From: Tautonia marina
GTDB taxonomy: Bacteria; Planctomycetota; Planctomycetia; Isosphaerales; Isosphaeraceae
Direction: 5' to 3'
NCBI RefSeq assembly: GCF_009177065.1
Contig: NZ_WEZF01000005.1
Coordinates: 124,001 to 188,000 of the forward strand
DNA length: 64,000 nt
Shown: one piece after another, positions 55,514-64,000 of the stretch
How the letters are laid out: each line of letters starts with the position of its first letter
How positions within the stretch are numbered: the first letter of the stretch is position 1
Program-made: the position numbers and the translations under genes
Notes under the pieces: model-generated
Database searches by the model: none
What the model saw: only the letters and a program-made list of their open reading frames with translations
Told to the model about the DNA's origin: nothing

Positions 55514-56656
55514 ATGCAAATCGTCGTTGCTCCCGACAAGTTCAAGGGCAGTCTCTCAGCCGTCGAGGCTTCCCGAGCGATGGCTCGCGGACTCCTTCGC
55601 GCCTGTCCTTCGGCCATTGTGGACGAAATTCCCATGGCCGACGGTGGTGAAGGGACGGTTGAAGCCCTCGTCACCGCCACGCAGGGCTCGTTTCGGATGA
55701 TCGAGGTCAGCGGCCCGCTTGGGGAATCGTGTCAGGCGCGTTTCGGCCTCTCCGGAGACGGCCGCACGGCGTTCCTCGAAATGGCCGCCGCGTCTGGTCT
55801 TGTCCTCGTTCCCGACTCGCAGCGCGATCCGACCCTCACGACCACTCGCGGCACCGGAGATCTGATCCGAGCCGCCCTCGATCTCGGAGTCGATCGCATC
55901 GTCCTCGGGATCGGCGGCAGTGCCACGAATGACGGAGGCGCGGGAATGGCCCAGGCCATCGGTTTCCGTCTCCTCGACGCCGACGGACACGATCTCCCTC
56001 CCGGTGGCGGCCCGCTCGATCGGCTTGATCGGATTGATTCTTCGAAGCGCGATCGTCGACTCGATCAGGTCGAACTGGCGGTCGCCTGCGATGTGACCAA
56101 CCCTCTCTGCGGCCCCAACGGGGCCTCGGCCGTCTACGGTCCACAGAAAGGGGCCAATGCGGTGATGGTCCAGCAACTCGACCACAACCTCGCTCGGCTT
56201 GCCGAGGTGATCGCCCGCGATCTCGGCCGCTCCGTGGACGATCTGCCCGGAGCCGGAGCTGCCGGAGGGCTCGGCGCGGGGCTTGTCGCCTTCGCCGGAG
56301 GGACTCTCCAACGCGGGGTTGATCTCATCGCTCGGACGGTCGGCCTCGCCGATCGCCTCAAAAGCGCGGATCTCTGCTTTACCGCCGAAGGCTCCCTCGA
56401 CGCGCAAACCTCACATGGCAAAACCATCGCCGGCGTCGCCCGAACGGCGTCCGAGTACGGATGCCCGGTCCTCGCAATCGCCGGCGGCATCCAACCCGGA
56501 GCCGAGGTTTTGCTCGATCAAGGCGTCTCCGCCTACTTCAGCCTGTGCGACCGCCCGATGAGCCTCGACGATGCCATCGCCCATGCCTCCCCGCTCCTCG
56601 AACGAGCCACTGAACAAGCCGTTCGAGCGTTCCTGGCGGGGCGGGCCCGCCCCTGA
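55514..56656 (+). CDS. glxK: glycerate kinase (GlxK/GarK type)
   Basis: A 380-residue type-2 glycerate kinase that phosphorylates D-glycerate to 2-phosphoglycerate. Family motifs: VVAPDKFKGSLSAVEA at the start, IPMADGGEGTVEAL (~38), MAAASGLVLV, VLGIGGSATNDGGAGM (~135), DVTNPLCGPNGASAVYGPQKGA (~195) and GAAGGLGAGLVAF (~255), with the ATP site near the C-terminus. I chose ATG 55514 since homology begins there; the upstream start 55451 would add a basic stretch next to the htrA terminator. It starts a plus-strand run glxK-thiL-tsaE. Confidence 0.93.
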   Translation: MQIVVAPDKFKGSLSAVEASRAMARGLLRACPSAIVDEIPMADGGEGTVEALVTATQGSFRMIEVSGPLGESCQARFGLSGDGRTAFLEMAAASGLVLVPDSQRDPTLTTTRGTGDLIRAALDLGVDRIVLGIGGSATNDGGAGMAQAIGFRLLDADGHDLPPGGGPLDRLDRIDSSKRDRRLDQVELAVACDVTNPLCGPNGASAVYGPQKGANAVMVQQLDHNLARLAEVIARDLGRSVDDLPGAGAAGGLGAGLVAFAGGTLQRGVDLIARTVGLADRLKSADLCFTAEGSLDAQTSHGKTIAGVARTASEYGCPVLAIAGGIQPGAEVLLDQGVSAYFSLCDRPMSLDDAIAHASPLLERATEQAVRAFLAGRARP

Positions 56657-56668
56657 GAGAGGCTGACC

Positions 56669-57619
56669 ATGAGCGATGCACCGATCGGCGAATTTGAATT
56701 GATCCGACGCATTCAGCAACGGGCCACGTCCCATCCGAACGTGATTCTCGGAATTGGTGACGACGCTGCTCTCCTCCGTCCTCCCGGCAACGATGTTCCC
56801 ATCGTCGTCACGACCGACATGCTTCTCGACGGCCGCCACTTCTTGCTGGCCGAGCACGGGGCAGAAGCCGTCGGTTACAAAAGCCTGGCCGTGAATCTCT
56901 CAGACATCGCCGCGATGGCAGCTCGACCGGTCGCGGCTTTCGTCTCGGTTGCTTTTCCTCGACATCAGGCCGCGTCAATCGCCGACGGATTGATGCGTGG
57001 GATGGCCCCACTGGCTGATCGATTCGGCGTTGCCCTCGCCGGGGGCGACACGAACGCCTGGGATGGACCGCTCGTGGTTTGCGTCACCGTCACCGGCGAG
57101 GCCGTTCCGCCCGGCCCGATCCTTCGTTCCGGGGCCAGGGTCGGCAATGCCGTTCTCGTCACCGGGCCCCTCGGCGGCAGCCTTCTCGGCCGTCATCTAC
57201 ACCCAGAGCCGCGAATCGTCGAAGCGCTCGCACTGATCGAGCGCACACCCTTGCATGCTTTAGTTGACCTCTCCGATGGCCTCGCTTCGGATCTGGGTCA
57301 TATTCTTGAGCAAAGCGGCGGCCTCGGCGCGACGATCGACGCCGATGCCATCCCGATCCACCCCGACGCGCAAACCCTCGCCCATCGTTCCGGCCGTTCC
57401 CCCCTCGAACACGCCCTGGCCGACGGTGAGGATTTCGAGCTTTGTCTGGTGGTCGCTCCCGAGTCTGCGGATGACTTGCTGGCCTCGCCTCCTCCGGGCA
57501 TGCGGCTGCACCGGGTCGGAACCATCGACTCCGAACCCGGCCTGAGACTTCGCCATCTCAACGCCCCGACCGAGTCGGTTTCGATCAAAGGCTTCGACCA
57601 CCTTGTCTCTGATGAGTAA
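56669..57619 (+). CDS. thiL: thiamine-monophosphate kinase
   Basis: ThiL makes thiamine diphosphate from thiamine monophosphate and ATP. The 316-residue AIR-synthase-fold protein shows GEFELIRRI, ILGIGDDAALL (metal/ATP site), TTDMLLDGRHF, GYKSLAVNLSDIAAMAA, ALAGGDTNAWDGP and the C-terminal DLSDGLASDLGHI. GAGAGG lies six bases before the ATG, 13 bases after the glycerate kinase stop. Its end overlaps tsaE by eight bases. Confidence 0.95.
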   Translation: MSDAPIGEFELIRRIQQRATSHPNVILGIGDDAALLRPPGNDVPIVVTTDMLLDGRHFLLAEHGAEAVGYKSLAVNLSDIAAMAARPVAAFVSVAFPRHQAASIADGLMRGMAPLADRFGVALAGGDTNAWDGPLVVCVTVTGEAVPPGPILRSGARVGNAVLVTGPLGGSLLGRHLHPEPRIVEALALIERTPLHALVDLSDGLASDLGHILEQSGGLGATIDADAIPIHPDAQTLAHRSGRSPLEHALADGEDFELCLVVAPESADDLLASPPPGMRLHRVGTIDSEPGLRLRHLNAPTESVSIKGFDHLVSDE

Positions 57620-58133
57620 CCACCCAATGCACATTCACCTCGGTGCAAGCGCCTTGATGGTCGAACTTGCCTCGGAAACCGAGACGGAGCAAGTCGGCCG
57701 CGCGATCGCCGGGGTCATCGAGCCAGGAACGGTGATCGGGCTTGTCGGCCCCCTCGGCGCGGGTAAAACTCGGCTCTGTCGAGCGATTGCCGAGGGTCTT
57801 GGAGTTGATCCGGGAGCCATCGCCAGCCCGACCTTCCTCTTGATCCACGAGTACGAAGGACGCCTCCCCGTTTTTCACGCCGACAGCTACCGGCTTGACG
57901 ATCCGGAGGAATTCGACGCGCTGGGAATCGTCGATGAGTTCGAGGGGCCAGGCGTTTGTCTGATCGAATGGGCTGACCGAATCGCCGATCGGCTTCCTTC
58001 AACCGCCTGGTGGGTCGAACTCGAACCCTCCGGGGTCGCATCGCGACGGCTGGTGATCCGGTCTCGCCCCTCAATCCTTGAGCAAATCGCCGAGCGACTC
58101 GCCCCCGAGAATCCGTCCCGCCAGGATCGTTGA
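57612..58133 (+). CDS. tsaE: tRNA t6A synthesis ATPase TsaE
   Basis: TsaE is the ATPase of the TsaBDE complex that adds threonylcarbamoyl to A37 of ANN-reading tRNAs. The ~173-residue protein shows SETETEQVGRAIA, Walker A GPLGAGKTRLCRAIAEGLG, SPTFLLIHEY with the conserved T, DSYRLDDPEEF and LIEWADRIADRLP. The ATG at 57612 overlaps the thiL stop in an ATGAGTAA arrangement; ATG 57627 is an alternative. No tsaB or tsaD is next to it. Confidence 0.93.
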   Translation: MSNHPMHIHLGASALMVELASETETEQVGRAIAGVIEPGTVIGLVGPLGAGKTRLCRAIAEGLGVDPGAIASPTFLLIHEYEGRLPVFHADSYRLDDPEEFDALGIVDEFEGPGVCLIEWADRIADRLPSTAWWVELEPSGVASRRLVIRSRPSILEQIAERLAPENPSRQDR

Positions 58134-58161
58134 CCAGGTTTCGTCCGCGACCTAGGCTTCT

Positions 58162-58183
58162 GCCGAGAACCCGAGGGCTCGGC
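58162..58183 (+). terminator. hairpin downstream of tsaE
   Basis: GCCGAG (58162-58167) pairs with CTCGGC (58178-58183), loop 10, 29 bases after tsaE. No T-run. Weak candidate for a stop before the PilZ gene. Confidence 0.35.
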
Positions 58184-58304
58184 CAGACAGGGGGATCGGT
58201 CCGCGCCCCGGGGGCCTCGGCCCGATTCCTCCTGGGCAAGGGGGACGCGGGTCGGATGTTCGATTGGTCCGGAACTCCCTCCCATCCCCGCCTTGGGACG
58301 TTTC

Positions 58305-58766
58305 ATGTCGAAGCTGCGGCACTTCGCTGATTTTGTGGTCGATCACCAACACCTTGACTCCATGATCGACCGCAGACATCAGACCCGCTATGCCTCGAAC
58401 GGAAGCGAGTGCTGGATTGGCTGGTGGCAAGACGGAACCTGGCGACTGACGACCGCGGGCCTCCGAGACATTAGCCAGGGTGGGGCCGGCCTCCGCCTCC
58501 ATCGGACTCCTCCCCTGAGGTCAACCATCTGGTTCTGTCCGAAGGAACCGGGCCAGGAAGCCTGGGTCGAGGGAACCGTCGTCCGAATGTCCCGTCCCGG
58601 AATGATCCGGATTGTCCTGGGATGTCCCTCCGAGATCGGACTCCGCTTTCGAGAAGAATGTACCTGGGAAACCCTCCGAGCCGCGCTGTTCGGTCTCGGC
58701 AACACCGGCAAGAAGACGAGGGTCGTTCCTCCTCCCTTGCCACGATTGGGAGAAATCTCCTCATGA
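58305..58766 (+). CDS. PilZ-domain protein (putative c-di-GMP receptor)
   Basis: A 153-residue protein whose core looks like a PilZ domain. The c-di-GMP signature is present in both parts: the RxxxR element in DRRHQTRY (residues ~22-29) and DxSxxG in LRDISQGGAGLRL (~58-63), followed by beta strands ending in RIVLGCPSEIGLRF. I chose ATG 58305 over an in-frame TTG at 58293. Its stop overlaps the start of the AAA ATPase gene (ATGA), so the two proteins are probably made together and may interact. A GGDEF enzyme is encoded at 33.9-34.9 kb. Confidence 0.75.
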   Translation: MSKLRHFADFVVDHQHLDSMIDRRHQTRYASNGSECWIGWWQDGTWRLTTAGLRDISQGGAGLRLHRTPPLRSTIWFCPKEPGQEAWVEGTVVRMSRPGMIRIVLGCPSEIGLRFREECTWETLRAALFGLGNTGKKTRVVPPPLPRLGEISS

Positions 58767-60070
58767 GTGCCGGACCCAGTACTCTCCCCTCCTTTGGCTC
58801 TGCCGAAGCCAAACTGTTTCGGCCGAAGGAGGTGACCGACTTCACCTCGGCCGGTCTGAACCCTGCGCTGGTCGAGTCGCTCGTCCTGAAGTTCTTGCTG
58901 GGTGTCGGGGTTTCGTCCGGGCGTCGCATTGCCGACGAGCTGGGATTGCCCTTCGGGCCGTTCCCCGATTTCCTCCGCGGCCTGAAGGCGAACCAGATCG
59001 TCACCTACACCGATACCGCCGCCGCCAACGATTACTACTTCTCCCTCACCGACGCCGGCCGCTCCCGCGCCCGAGGCTACATGGAAGAGTGTGCTTATGT
59101 TGGAACGGCGCCGGTTCCCTTTGCGGATTACCTCGAATCCGTCGCAGCCCAGACCATCGCCACCGAACATCCAAAAGAGGCCGACCTTCGTCGCGCCTTC
59201 TCCGACCTCTTGATCTCCGAATCGATGTTCCAGGTCCTCGGCCCCGCGATCAATTCGGGCAAGGGAATGTTCCTGTATGGTTATCCCGGCAACGGAAAAA
59301 CGAGCATCGCCGAACGGATTACCCGATGTTTCGGCACGACTGTCTGGATTCCAAGAACGATCCTCGTGGAGGGCCAGATTCTCAAGCTCTTTGACCCAAC
59401 CAACCATGAACCGATCGAAGCCCGACGCGGCGGGATTCTTCGAAAAGACGACCAGGACGACCGCTGGATCGAGATTCGACGCCCCACCATCGTCGCCGGT
59501 GGCGAACTGACGATGGACGCCCTCGAAATCTACTTCGACAAGGACAACAAAATCTGCGAGGCCCCCTTGCAGATGAAAGCCAATAACGGAACCTTCCTCA
59601 TCGATGACTTCGGCCGACAGCGCATGGCTCCCATCGAGTTGCTCAACCGCTGGATCGTCCCCCTTGAAAAACGCTACGACTACCTTCGTCTTCCCAATGG
59701 AAAACAAATCCAGGTTCCGTTTGATCAGTTGATTTTGTTCTCAACCAACCTCGAACCCAAGGACCTCGTCGATGAAGCCTTCCTCCGCCGCATTCCCTAT
59801 AAGATCAACGCCGCCGACCCAACCGAAGACATGTTCCGCAAGATGATCGAAATCTTCGCCCCCAAGCTCGGATTCGAGACGATCAACCAGGACGCCGTCG
59901 ATTACCTGATCTCCCAGCACTACGCCCGCGTCAATCGTCCGTTCCGCTGCTGCCAGCCGCGCGACCTGCTGCTGCAAATTCGCAACTACTGCATTTACAA
60001 CGATCTGCCTCTTGAACTCAAACCCGAATACTTCGACTTCGCCGCCGGAAACTATTTCACCGTGCTCTGA
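58763..60070 (+). CDS. AAA-family ATPase with N-terminal winged-helix-like region
   Basis: A 435-residue ATPase. Residues ~1-100 resemble a winged helix (LVESLVLKFLLGVGVSSGRRIADELGLP, LRGLKANQIVTYT). The AAA core has Walker A LYGYPGNGKTSIAE (~172), Walker B GTFLIDDFGRQRM (~280) and a sensor segment ILFSTNLEPKDLVDEAFLRRIPYKI, with a C-terminal lid (FRCCQPRDLLLQIRNY). The ATG at 58763 overlaps the PilZ stop by four bases. Related ATPases are annotated only generally. A role regulated by c-di-GMP through the PilZ partner is inference. Confidence 0.8.
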   Translation: MSAGPSTLPSFGSAEAKLFRPKEVTDFTSAGLNPALVESLVLKFLLGVGVSSGRRIADELGLPFGPFPDFLRGLKANQIVTYTDTAAANDYYFSLTDAGRSRARGYMEECAYVGTAPVPFADYLESVAAQTIATEHPKEADLRRAFSDLLISESMFQVLGPAINSGKGMFLYGYPGNGKTSIAERITRCFGTTVWIPRTILVEGQILKLFDPTNHEPIEARRGGILRKDDQDDRWIEIRRPTIVAGGELTMDALEIYFDKDNKICEAPLQMKANNGTFLIDDFGRQRMAPIELLNRWIVPLEKRYDYLRLPNGKQIQVPFDQLILFSTNLEPKDLVDEAFLRRIPYKINAADPTEDMFRKMIEIFAPKLGFETINQDAVDYLISQHYARVNRPFRCCQPRDLLLQIRNYCIYNDLPLELKPEYFDFAAGNYFTVL

Positions 60071-60106
60071 TCACCCGTGGTGGCCTCGGCTCGGCTCTCG
60101 ATTCGC

Positions 60107-60112
60107 TATAAT
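60107..60112 (+). promoter_or_regulatory. putative -10 element before the flavoprotein gene
   Basis: A perfect TATAAT lies 36 bases before the GTG start at 60149, in a gap free of genes. No good -35 is found 16-18 bases upstream, so the element would need an activator or is a chance match. Confidence 0.4.
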
Positions 60113-60148
60113 GCTTGCGAATCCCTTCTCCGAGCCCGAGGCCCTCCC

Positions 60149-61447
60149 GTGACCGCTGTTGACTACGATGTTGCCGTCCTTGGCGCAGGTGCCGCTGGCC
60201 TCTTCGCCGCCGTTCGGGCCGCCGAACGAGGTCGCCGGGTCGTGGTGGTTGAGAAGAACCGCCGCCCAGGCGTCAAGATCCTCATGTCCGGGGGCACCCG
60301 TTGCAACATCACCAACGCCCGCGGTCTGAAGGATCGTTCGGTCGTTTCCGGTCCCATCGACCCCGCCTTCAACCCGAAAGAAGCCCGAGGCTCTCGGAGC
60401 ATCATGGAGGCCTTCGGCCCGAACGGCCGATTTCTCGGACCGGCTTTGAAGGCTCTGAGCGTCGAGCAAACCGTCCGGCTGTTCGAAGCCGAGGGTGTCG
60501 CAACCAAGATCGAAGGCAACGGCAAGGTCTTCCCCGTCTCCGATAAGGCGGTCGATGTGCTCGATGCCCTGGCCCGACGCCTCGATCGCAGTGGCGCGGA
60601 ACTTCGTACCCTTTGCCCGGTCAGCGCGGTCGAGGCTCTGGACGATGCCTTCCTGGTCCATCTGCCCGATGGCGCTCTCCGGGCGCGCCGAGTGATCCTC
60701 TCCGTGGGGGGCCAGTCCTATCCCGGTTGCGGCACGACGGGCGACGGCTACGCAATCGCCCGCTCATTCGGCCATACGATCGTTCCCCCGAAACCGGCCC
60801 TGGTGCCGCTGCGGATCGAGGCCGATTGGGTCCGCGAGTTGAAAGGAATCACCGTTCCTGATGCGGTCGCCCGCGTCCTCGTCCCTAGAGGCCCGAAGCT
60901 GGCCGACCGTCGCGAGGCGGTTCTCTTTGCCCACTTCGGCCTCACCGGCCCGGCCATCCTCGATGTCAGTGGCCCCGTCGCCCGCTTCGACGGACCAGCC
61001 CCCTTAATGCTCGAACTCGATTTCGTCCCTGACACCCGCCTTGAAGTCCTCGATGCCCAGCTTCAGGCGTCTGCTCGATCCGGTCGGCGCCTCGTCTCGA
61101 ACCTGCTCCCGGAGGAGCTTCCCCGGCGTCTGACGACCGCCCTGATGCGTGCCTGCGCCGTGCCCGAGGACCGGGTCGGCCCCGAACTTTCCCGAGACGA
61201 ACGCCGCCGCCTTCTTGCTGGCTTCAAATCCCTCCGGCTCCCGATCGCCGGGACCCTCGGCTTTGCCAAGGCCGAGGTCACCAGCGGAGGCGTTGCGCTC
61301 GACGAGGTCGATCCTGCCACGCTCGAAAGCCGACTCCAGCCGGGCTTCCATTTGATCGGAGAGGTCCTCGATCTCGACGGTCGGATCGGCGGCTACAACT
61401 TCCAGGCCGCCTGGAGTAGCGGCTGGCTTGCGGGAGATTCCGTTTGA
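60149..61447 (+). CDS. BaiN/HI0933-family FAD-dependent oxidoreductase
   Basis: A 432-residue flavoprotein. The FAD-binding dinucleotide motif VAVLGAGAAGLFAAVRAAERG is at the N-terminus, followed by KNRRPGVKILMSGGTRCNITNA, the family hallmark, then VILSVGGQSYPGCGTTGDGY (~190) and the C-terminal TSGGVALDEVD and GEVLDLDGRIGGYNFQAAW. Relatives include BaiN of bile-acid metabolism and uncharacterised HI0933-like enzymes; the substrate here is unknown. GTG 60149 is preceded by GAGG at seven bases; the frame is open to 60077 but without homology. Confidence 0.92.
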   Translation: MTAVDYDVAVLGAGAAGLFAAVRAAERGRRVVVVEKNRRPGVKILMSGGTRCNITNARGLKDRSVVSGPIDPAFNPKEARGSRSIMEAFGPNGRFLGPALKALSVEQTVRLFEAEGVATKIEGNGKVFPVSDKAVDVLDALARRLDRSGAELRTLCPVSAVEALDDAFLVHLPDGALRARRVILSVGGQSYPGCGTTGDGYAIARSFGHTIVPPKPALVPLRIEADWVRELKGITVPDAVARVLVPRGPKLADRREAVLFAHFGLTGPAILDVSGPVARFDGPAPLMLELDFVPDTRLEVLDAQLQASARSGRRLVSNLLPEELPRRLTTALMRACAVPEDRVGPELSRDERRRLLAGFKSLRLPIAGTLGFAKAEVTSGGVALDEVDPATLESRLQPGFHLIGEVLDLDGRIGGYNFQAAWSSGWLAGDSV

Positions 61448-61465
61448 GCCCGCTCGATCTTCGGC

Positions 61466-61468
<3 letters not shown>
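61445..61468. terminator. hairpin formed by the stops of two convergent genes
   Basis: TGAGCC (61445-61450) and GGCTCA (61463-61468) pair around a 12-base loop. The arms contain the stop codons of the flavoprotein gene (plus) and hslU (minus). It may serve both as a short bidirectional stop; there is no T-run. Confidence 0.4.
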
Positions 61469-62836
<1,368 letters not shown>

Positions 62837-62891
62837 CCGGGGAACTCCGAGGATCAGGAATCGTCGAGGTCGTGTCGCCAGTCTCATTGGC

Positions 62892-63431
62892 TCAGGGATT
62901 CGGAAGTTCTTCGACCGTAATGCTCTCGTTCGTGTAGATGTCGATTCCGGCGGCGATCTTGAGAGACTCTCGCACGATTTCCCCCGGGGAAAGCTCGGTA
63001 TGAGCCACCAGCGCCCGAGCCGAGGCCAGGGCATACGCCCCTCCCGAACCGGCGCAAAGGATGCCGTCGGTCGGCTGGATCACGTCTCCCGACCCACTCA
63101 ACAGCAAGCTATGCCGCTCGTCGGCCACGATCAGCAAGGCTTCGAGCCGCCGCAAGGCCCGATCGGTGCGCCAAAGCTTGGCCAGTTCGATGGCCGCTCT
63201 CGGCACGTTGTTCGGGTAGTCTTTCAGCTTTGCTTCGAACCGTTCGAGCAAGGCGAAGCCATCGGCCGCGCTGCCGGCAAACCCGACAAGCACCCGACCG
63301 TCGATCAATCGGCGGACCTTCGCGGCGTCGGCCTTCATGATCTGGTTGCCCAGGGTCACCTGGCCGTCCCCTCCCAGGGCGACGCGATCCCCTCGTCTCA
63401 CGGTCAGAATGGTGGTCGCATGCCAGGTCAT
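62892..63431 (-). CDS. hslV: ATP-dependent protease peptidase subunit HslV
   Basis: HslV is the proteasome-like threonine peptidase of the HslUV machine. The 179-residue protein starts [19 protein letters not shown]; removal of the short propeptide MTWHA exposes the catalytic threonine of [27 protein letters not shown] and [17 protein letters not shown] are family motifs, and the C-terminus ends in ITVEELPNP-like sequence. ATG 63431 is preceded by GGAGGAG. It is the promoter-proximal gene of hslVU. Confidence 0.97.
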   Translation of the reverse strand: MTWHATTILTVRRGDRVALGGDGQVTLGNQIMKADAAKVRRLIDGRVLVGFAGSAADGFALLERFEAKLKDYPNNVPRAAIELAKLWRTDRALRRLEALLIVADERHSLLLSGSGDVIQPTDGILCAGSGGAYALASARALVAHTELSPGEIVRESLKIAAGIDIYTNESITVEELPNP

Positions 63432-63510
63432 CGGGTCGGATCTCCTCCGGCATCGGATCGGGTCGATCGGCACGCAAGGTGCGAGGCCATGCTGGCATCG
63501 TATGCCCTCG

Positions 63511-63540
63511 ACGGGCCGCCCGCCAAGGGCGGTCGCCCGT
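63511..63540. other. bulged GC-rich hairpin between hslV and treZ
   Basis: ACGGG/CCCGT (63511-63515 with 63536-63540) and CCGCCC/GGGCGG (63516-63521 with 63527-63532) stack with a TCG bulge. It lies 80 bases before hslV on its leader side. The rest of the 217-base gap shows no convincing promoter. Confidence 0.4.
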
Positions 63541-63648
63541 TCACCCAATGGACAGCGAGATCGATCCCGATTGCGAGATTGGGGAGCGGCACTGTAGGTT
63601 AATTCAAAATTCTGTTCGTCCTTCCAACCGAACATCAAAGGGAATTCG

Positions 63649-64000
63649 ATGTCCGCCGAGCCTCGATCGAAGACTCCCGTCTCTCACTGGCGCCCCTCGA
63701 TCGGGGCCTGGCCCGAAGCCGATGGGGTCCGCTTTCGCGTCTGGGCTCCCAGGGAAGCGTCCGTTTCCCTGGTCATCGAAGACGATCCCCCCCGTGTTGA
63801 GCCATTGGAGCGGTTCGCCGACGGCACGTTCGGCGCCTTGATCCCGGGAGTCTCGGTCGGAACCCGATACCGCTACACCATCAGCACGGGCACCTTCCCC
63901 GACCCCGCCTCCCGCTTTCAGCCCGAGGGAGTCCACGGCCCCTCCCAGGTCGTCGATCCGGACCAGTTCCGCTGGACCGACCGCGGCTGGACCGGCATCA
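63649..64000 (+). CDS. treZ: malto-oligosyltrehalose trehalohydrolase, N-terminal part
   Basis: TreZ releases trehalose from maltooligosyl trehalose. Only the first 117 codons are in the window; the frame is open to the edge. Visible motifs: [16 protein letters not shown] near the start (the N-terminal beta-sandwich shared with glycogen branching enzymes), [21 protein letters not shown], and [21 protein letters not shown], which is diagnostic of TreZ over GlgB. AAAGGGA lies seven bases before the ATG. The gene is truncated by the window edge, not by mutation. Confidence 0.9.
   Translation, partial: MSAEPRSKTPVSHWRPSIGAWPEADGVRFRVWAPREASVSLVIEDDPPRVEPLERFADGTFGALIPGVSVGTRYRYTISTGTFPDPASRFQPEGVHGPSQVVDPDQFRWTDRGWTGI

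Overview
The window is GC-rich, gene-dense bacterial chromosome from a planctomycete, most likely of the Isosphaeraceae/Gemmatales type. The evidence is a set of planctomycete-typical families: a PSCyt1/DUF1549/DUF1553 protein followed by a DUF1501 protein, an H-X9-DG prepilin-like protein, an extracellular subtilase with a LEPR-XLL-like N-terminus, FG-GAP proteins, a double-length UvrA and an enlarged SecA. I see no rRNA, tRNA, CRISPR array, transposase or phage gene. Genus-level assignment is inference.

Layout. 1-5.1 kb: ruvX, an SDR gene and a membrane-protein gene form a minus-strand operon, diverging from an FG-GAP propeller gene and a two-TM protein. 5.1-10.3 kb: a three-gene minus-strand ABC export cassette (large GldG-like membrane protein, ATPase, ABC-2 permease) with overlapping or close genes. 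10.7-15.3 kb: a Tat-exported sugar isomerase/epimerase-like protein, then minus-strand manC, a UAP1-like uridylyltransferase and an MBL-fold hydrolase. 15.4-21.4 kb: secA with a readable sigma70-type promoter inside a perfect 11-bp inverted repeat, then waaA (Kdo transferase) and a DUF3467 gene. 21.8-27 kb: a 1317-residue secreted subtilase and a MoxR ATPase. 27.1-33.5 kb: tandem uvrA. 33.9-43.2 kb: a response-regulator/GGDEF protein, gluconolactonase-like protein, GNAT, CE15-like esterase, DUF1501 and PSCyt proteins. 43.6-49.8 kb: DinB-like protein, H-X9-DG prepilin-like protein, small membrane protein, nfo, ppk1 and sixA. 49.9-53.5 kb: an arginine-to-proline gene pair (arginine dihydrolase-like plus nickel-pincer-type ornithine cyclodeaminase), a structured leader before a 61-residue ORF, and nadA. 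54-64 kb: HtrA protease, glycerate kinase, thiL, tsaE, a PilZ/AAA-ATPase overlapping pair, a BaiN-like flavoprotein, hslVU and the 5' end of treZ.

The genes support core functions: export (SecA), envelope precursor synthesis (manC, UAP1-like, waaA), repair (UvrA, Nfo, RuvX), proteostasis (HtrA, HslUV), phosphate/polyphosphate metabolism (Ppk1, SixA), cofactors (NadA, ThiL), tRNA modification (TsaE) and c-di-GMP signalling (GGDEF, PilZ). The observations most worth checking are the fivefold repeat of a SecA wing-domain unit, a three-way-junction-like RNA leader before the 61-residue ORF, the palindromic secA promoter, and the PilZ-AAA gene pair.
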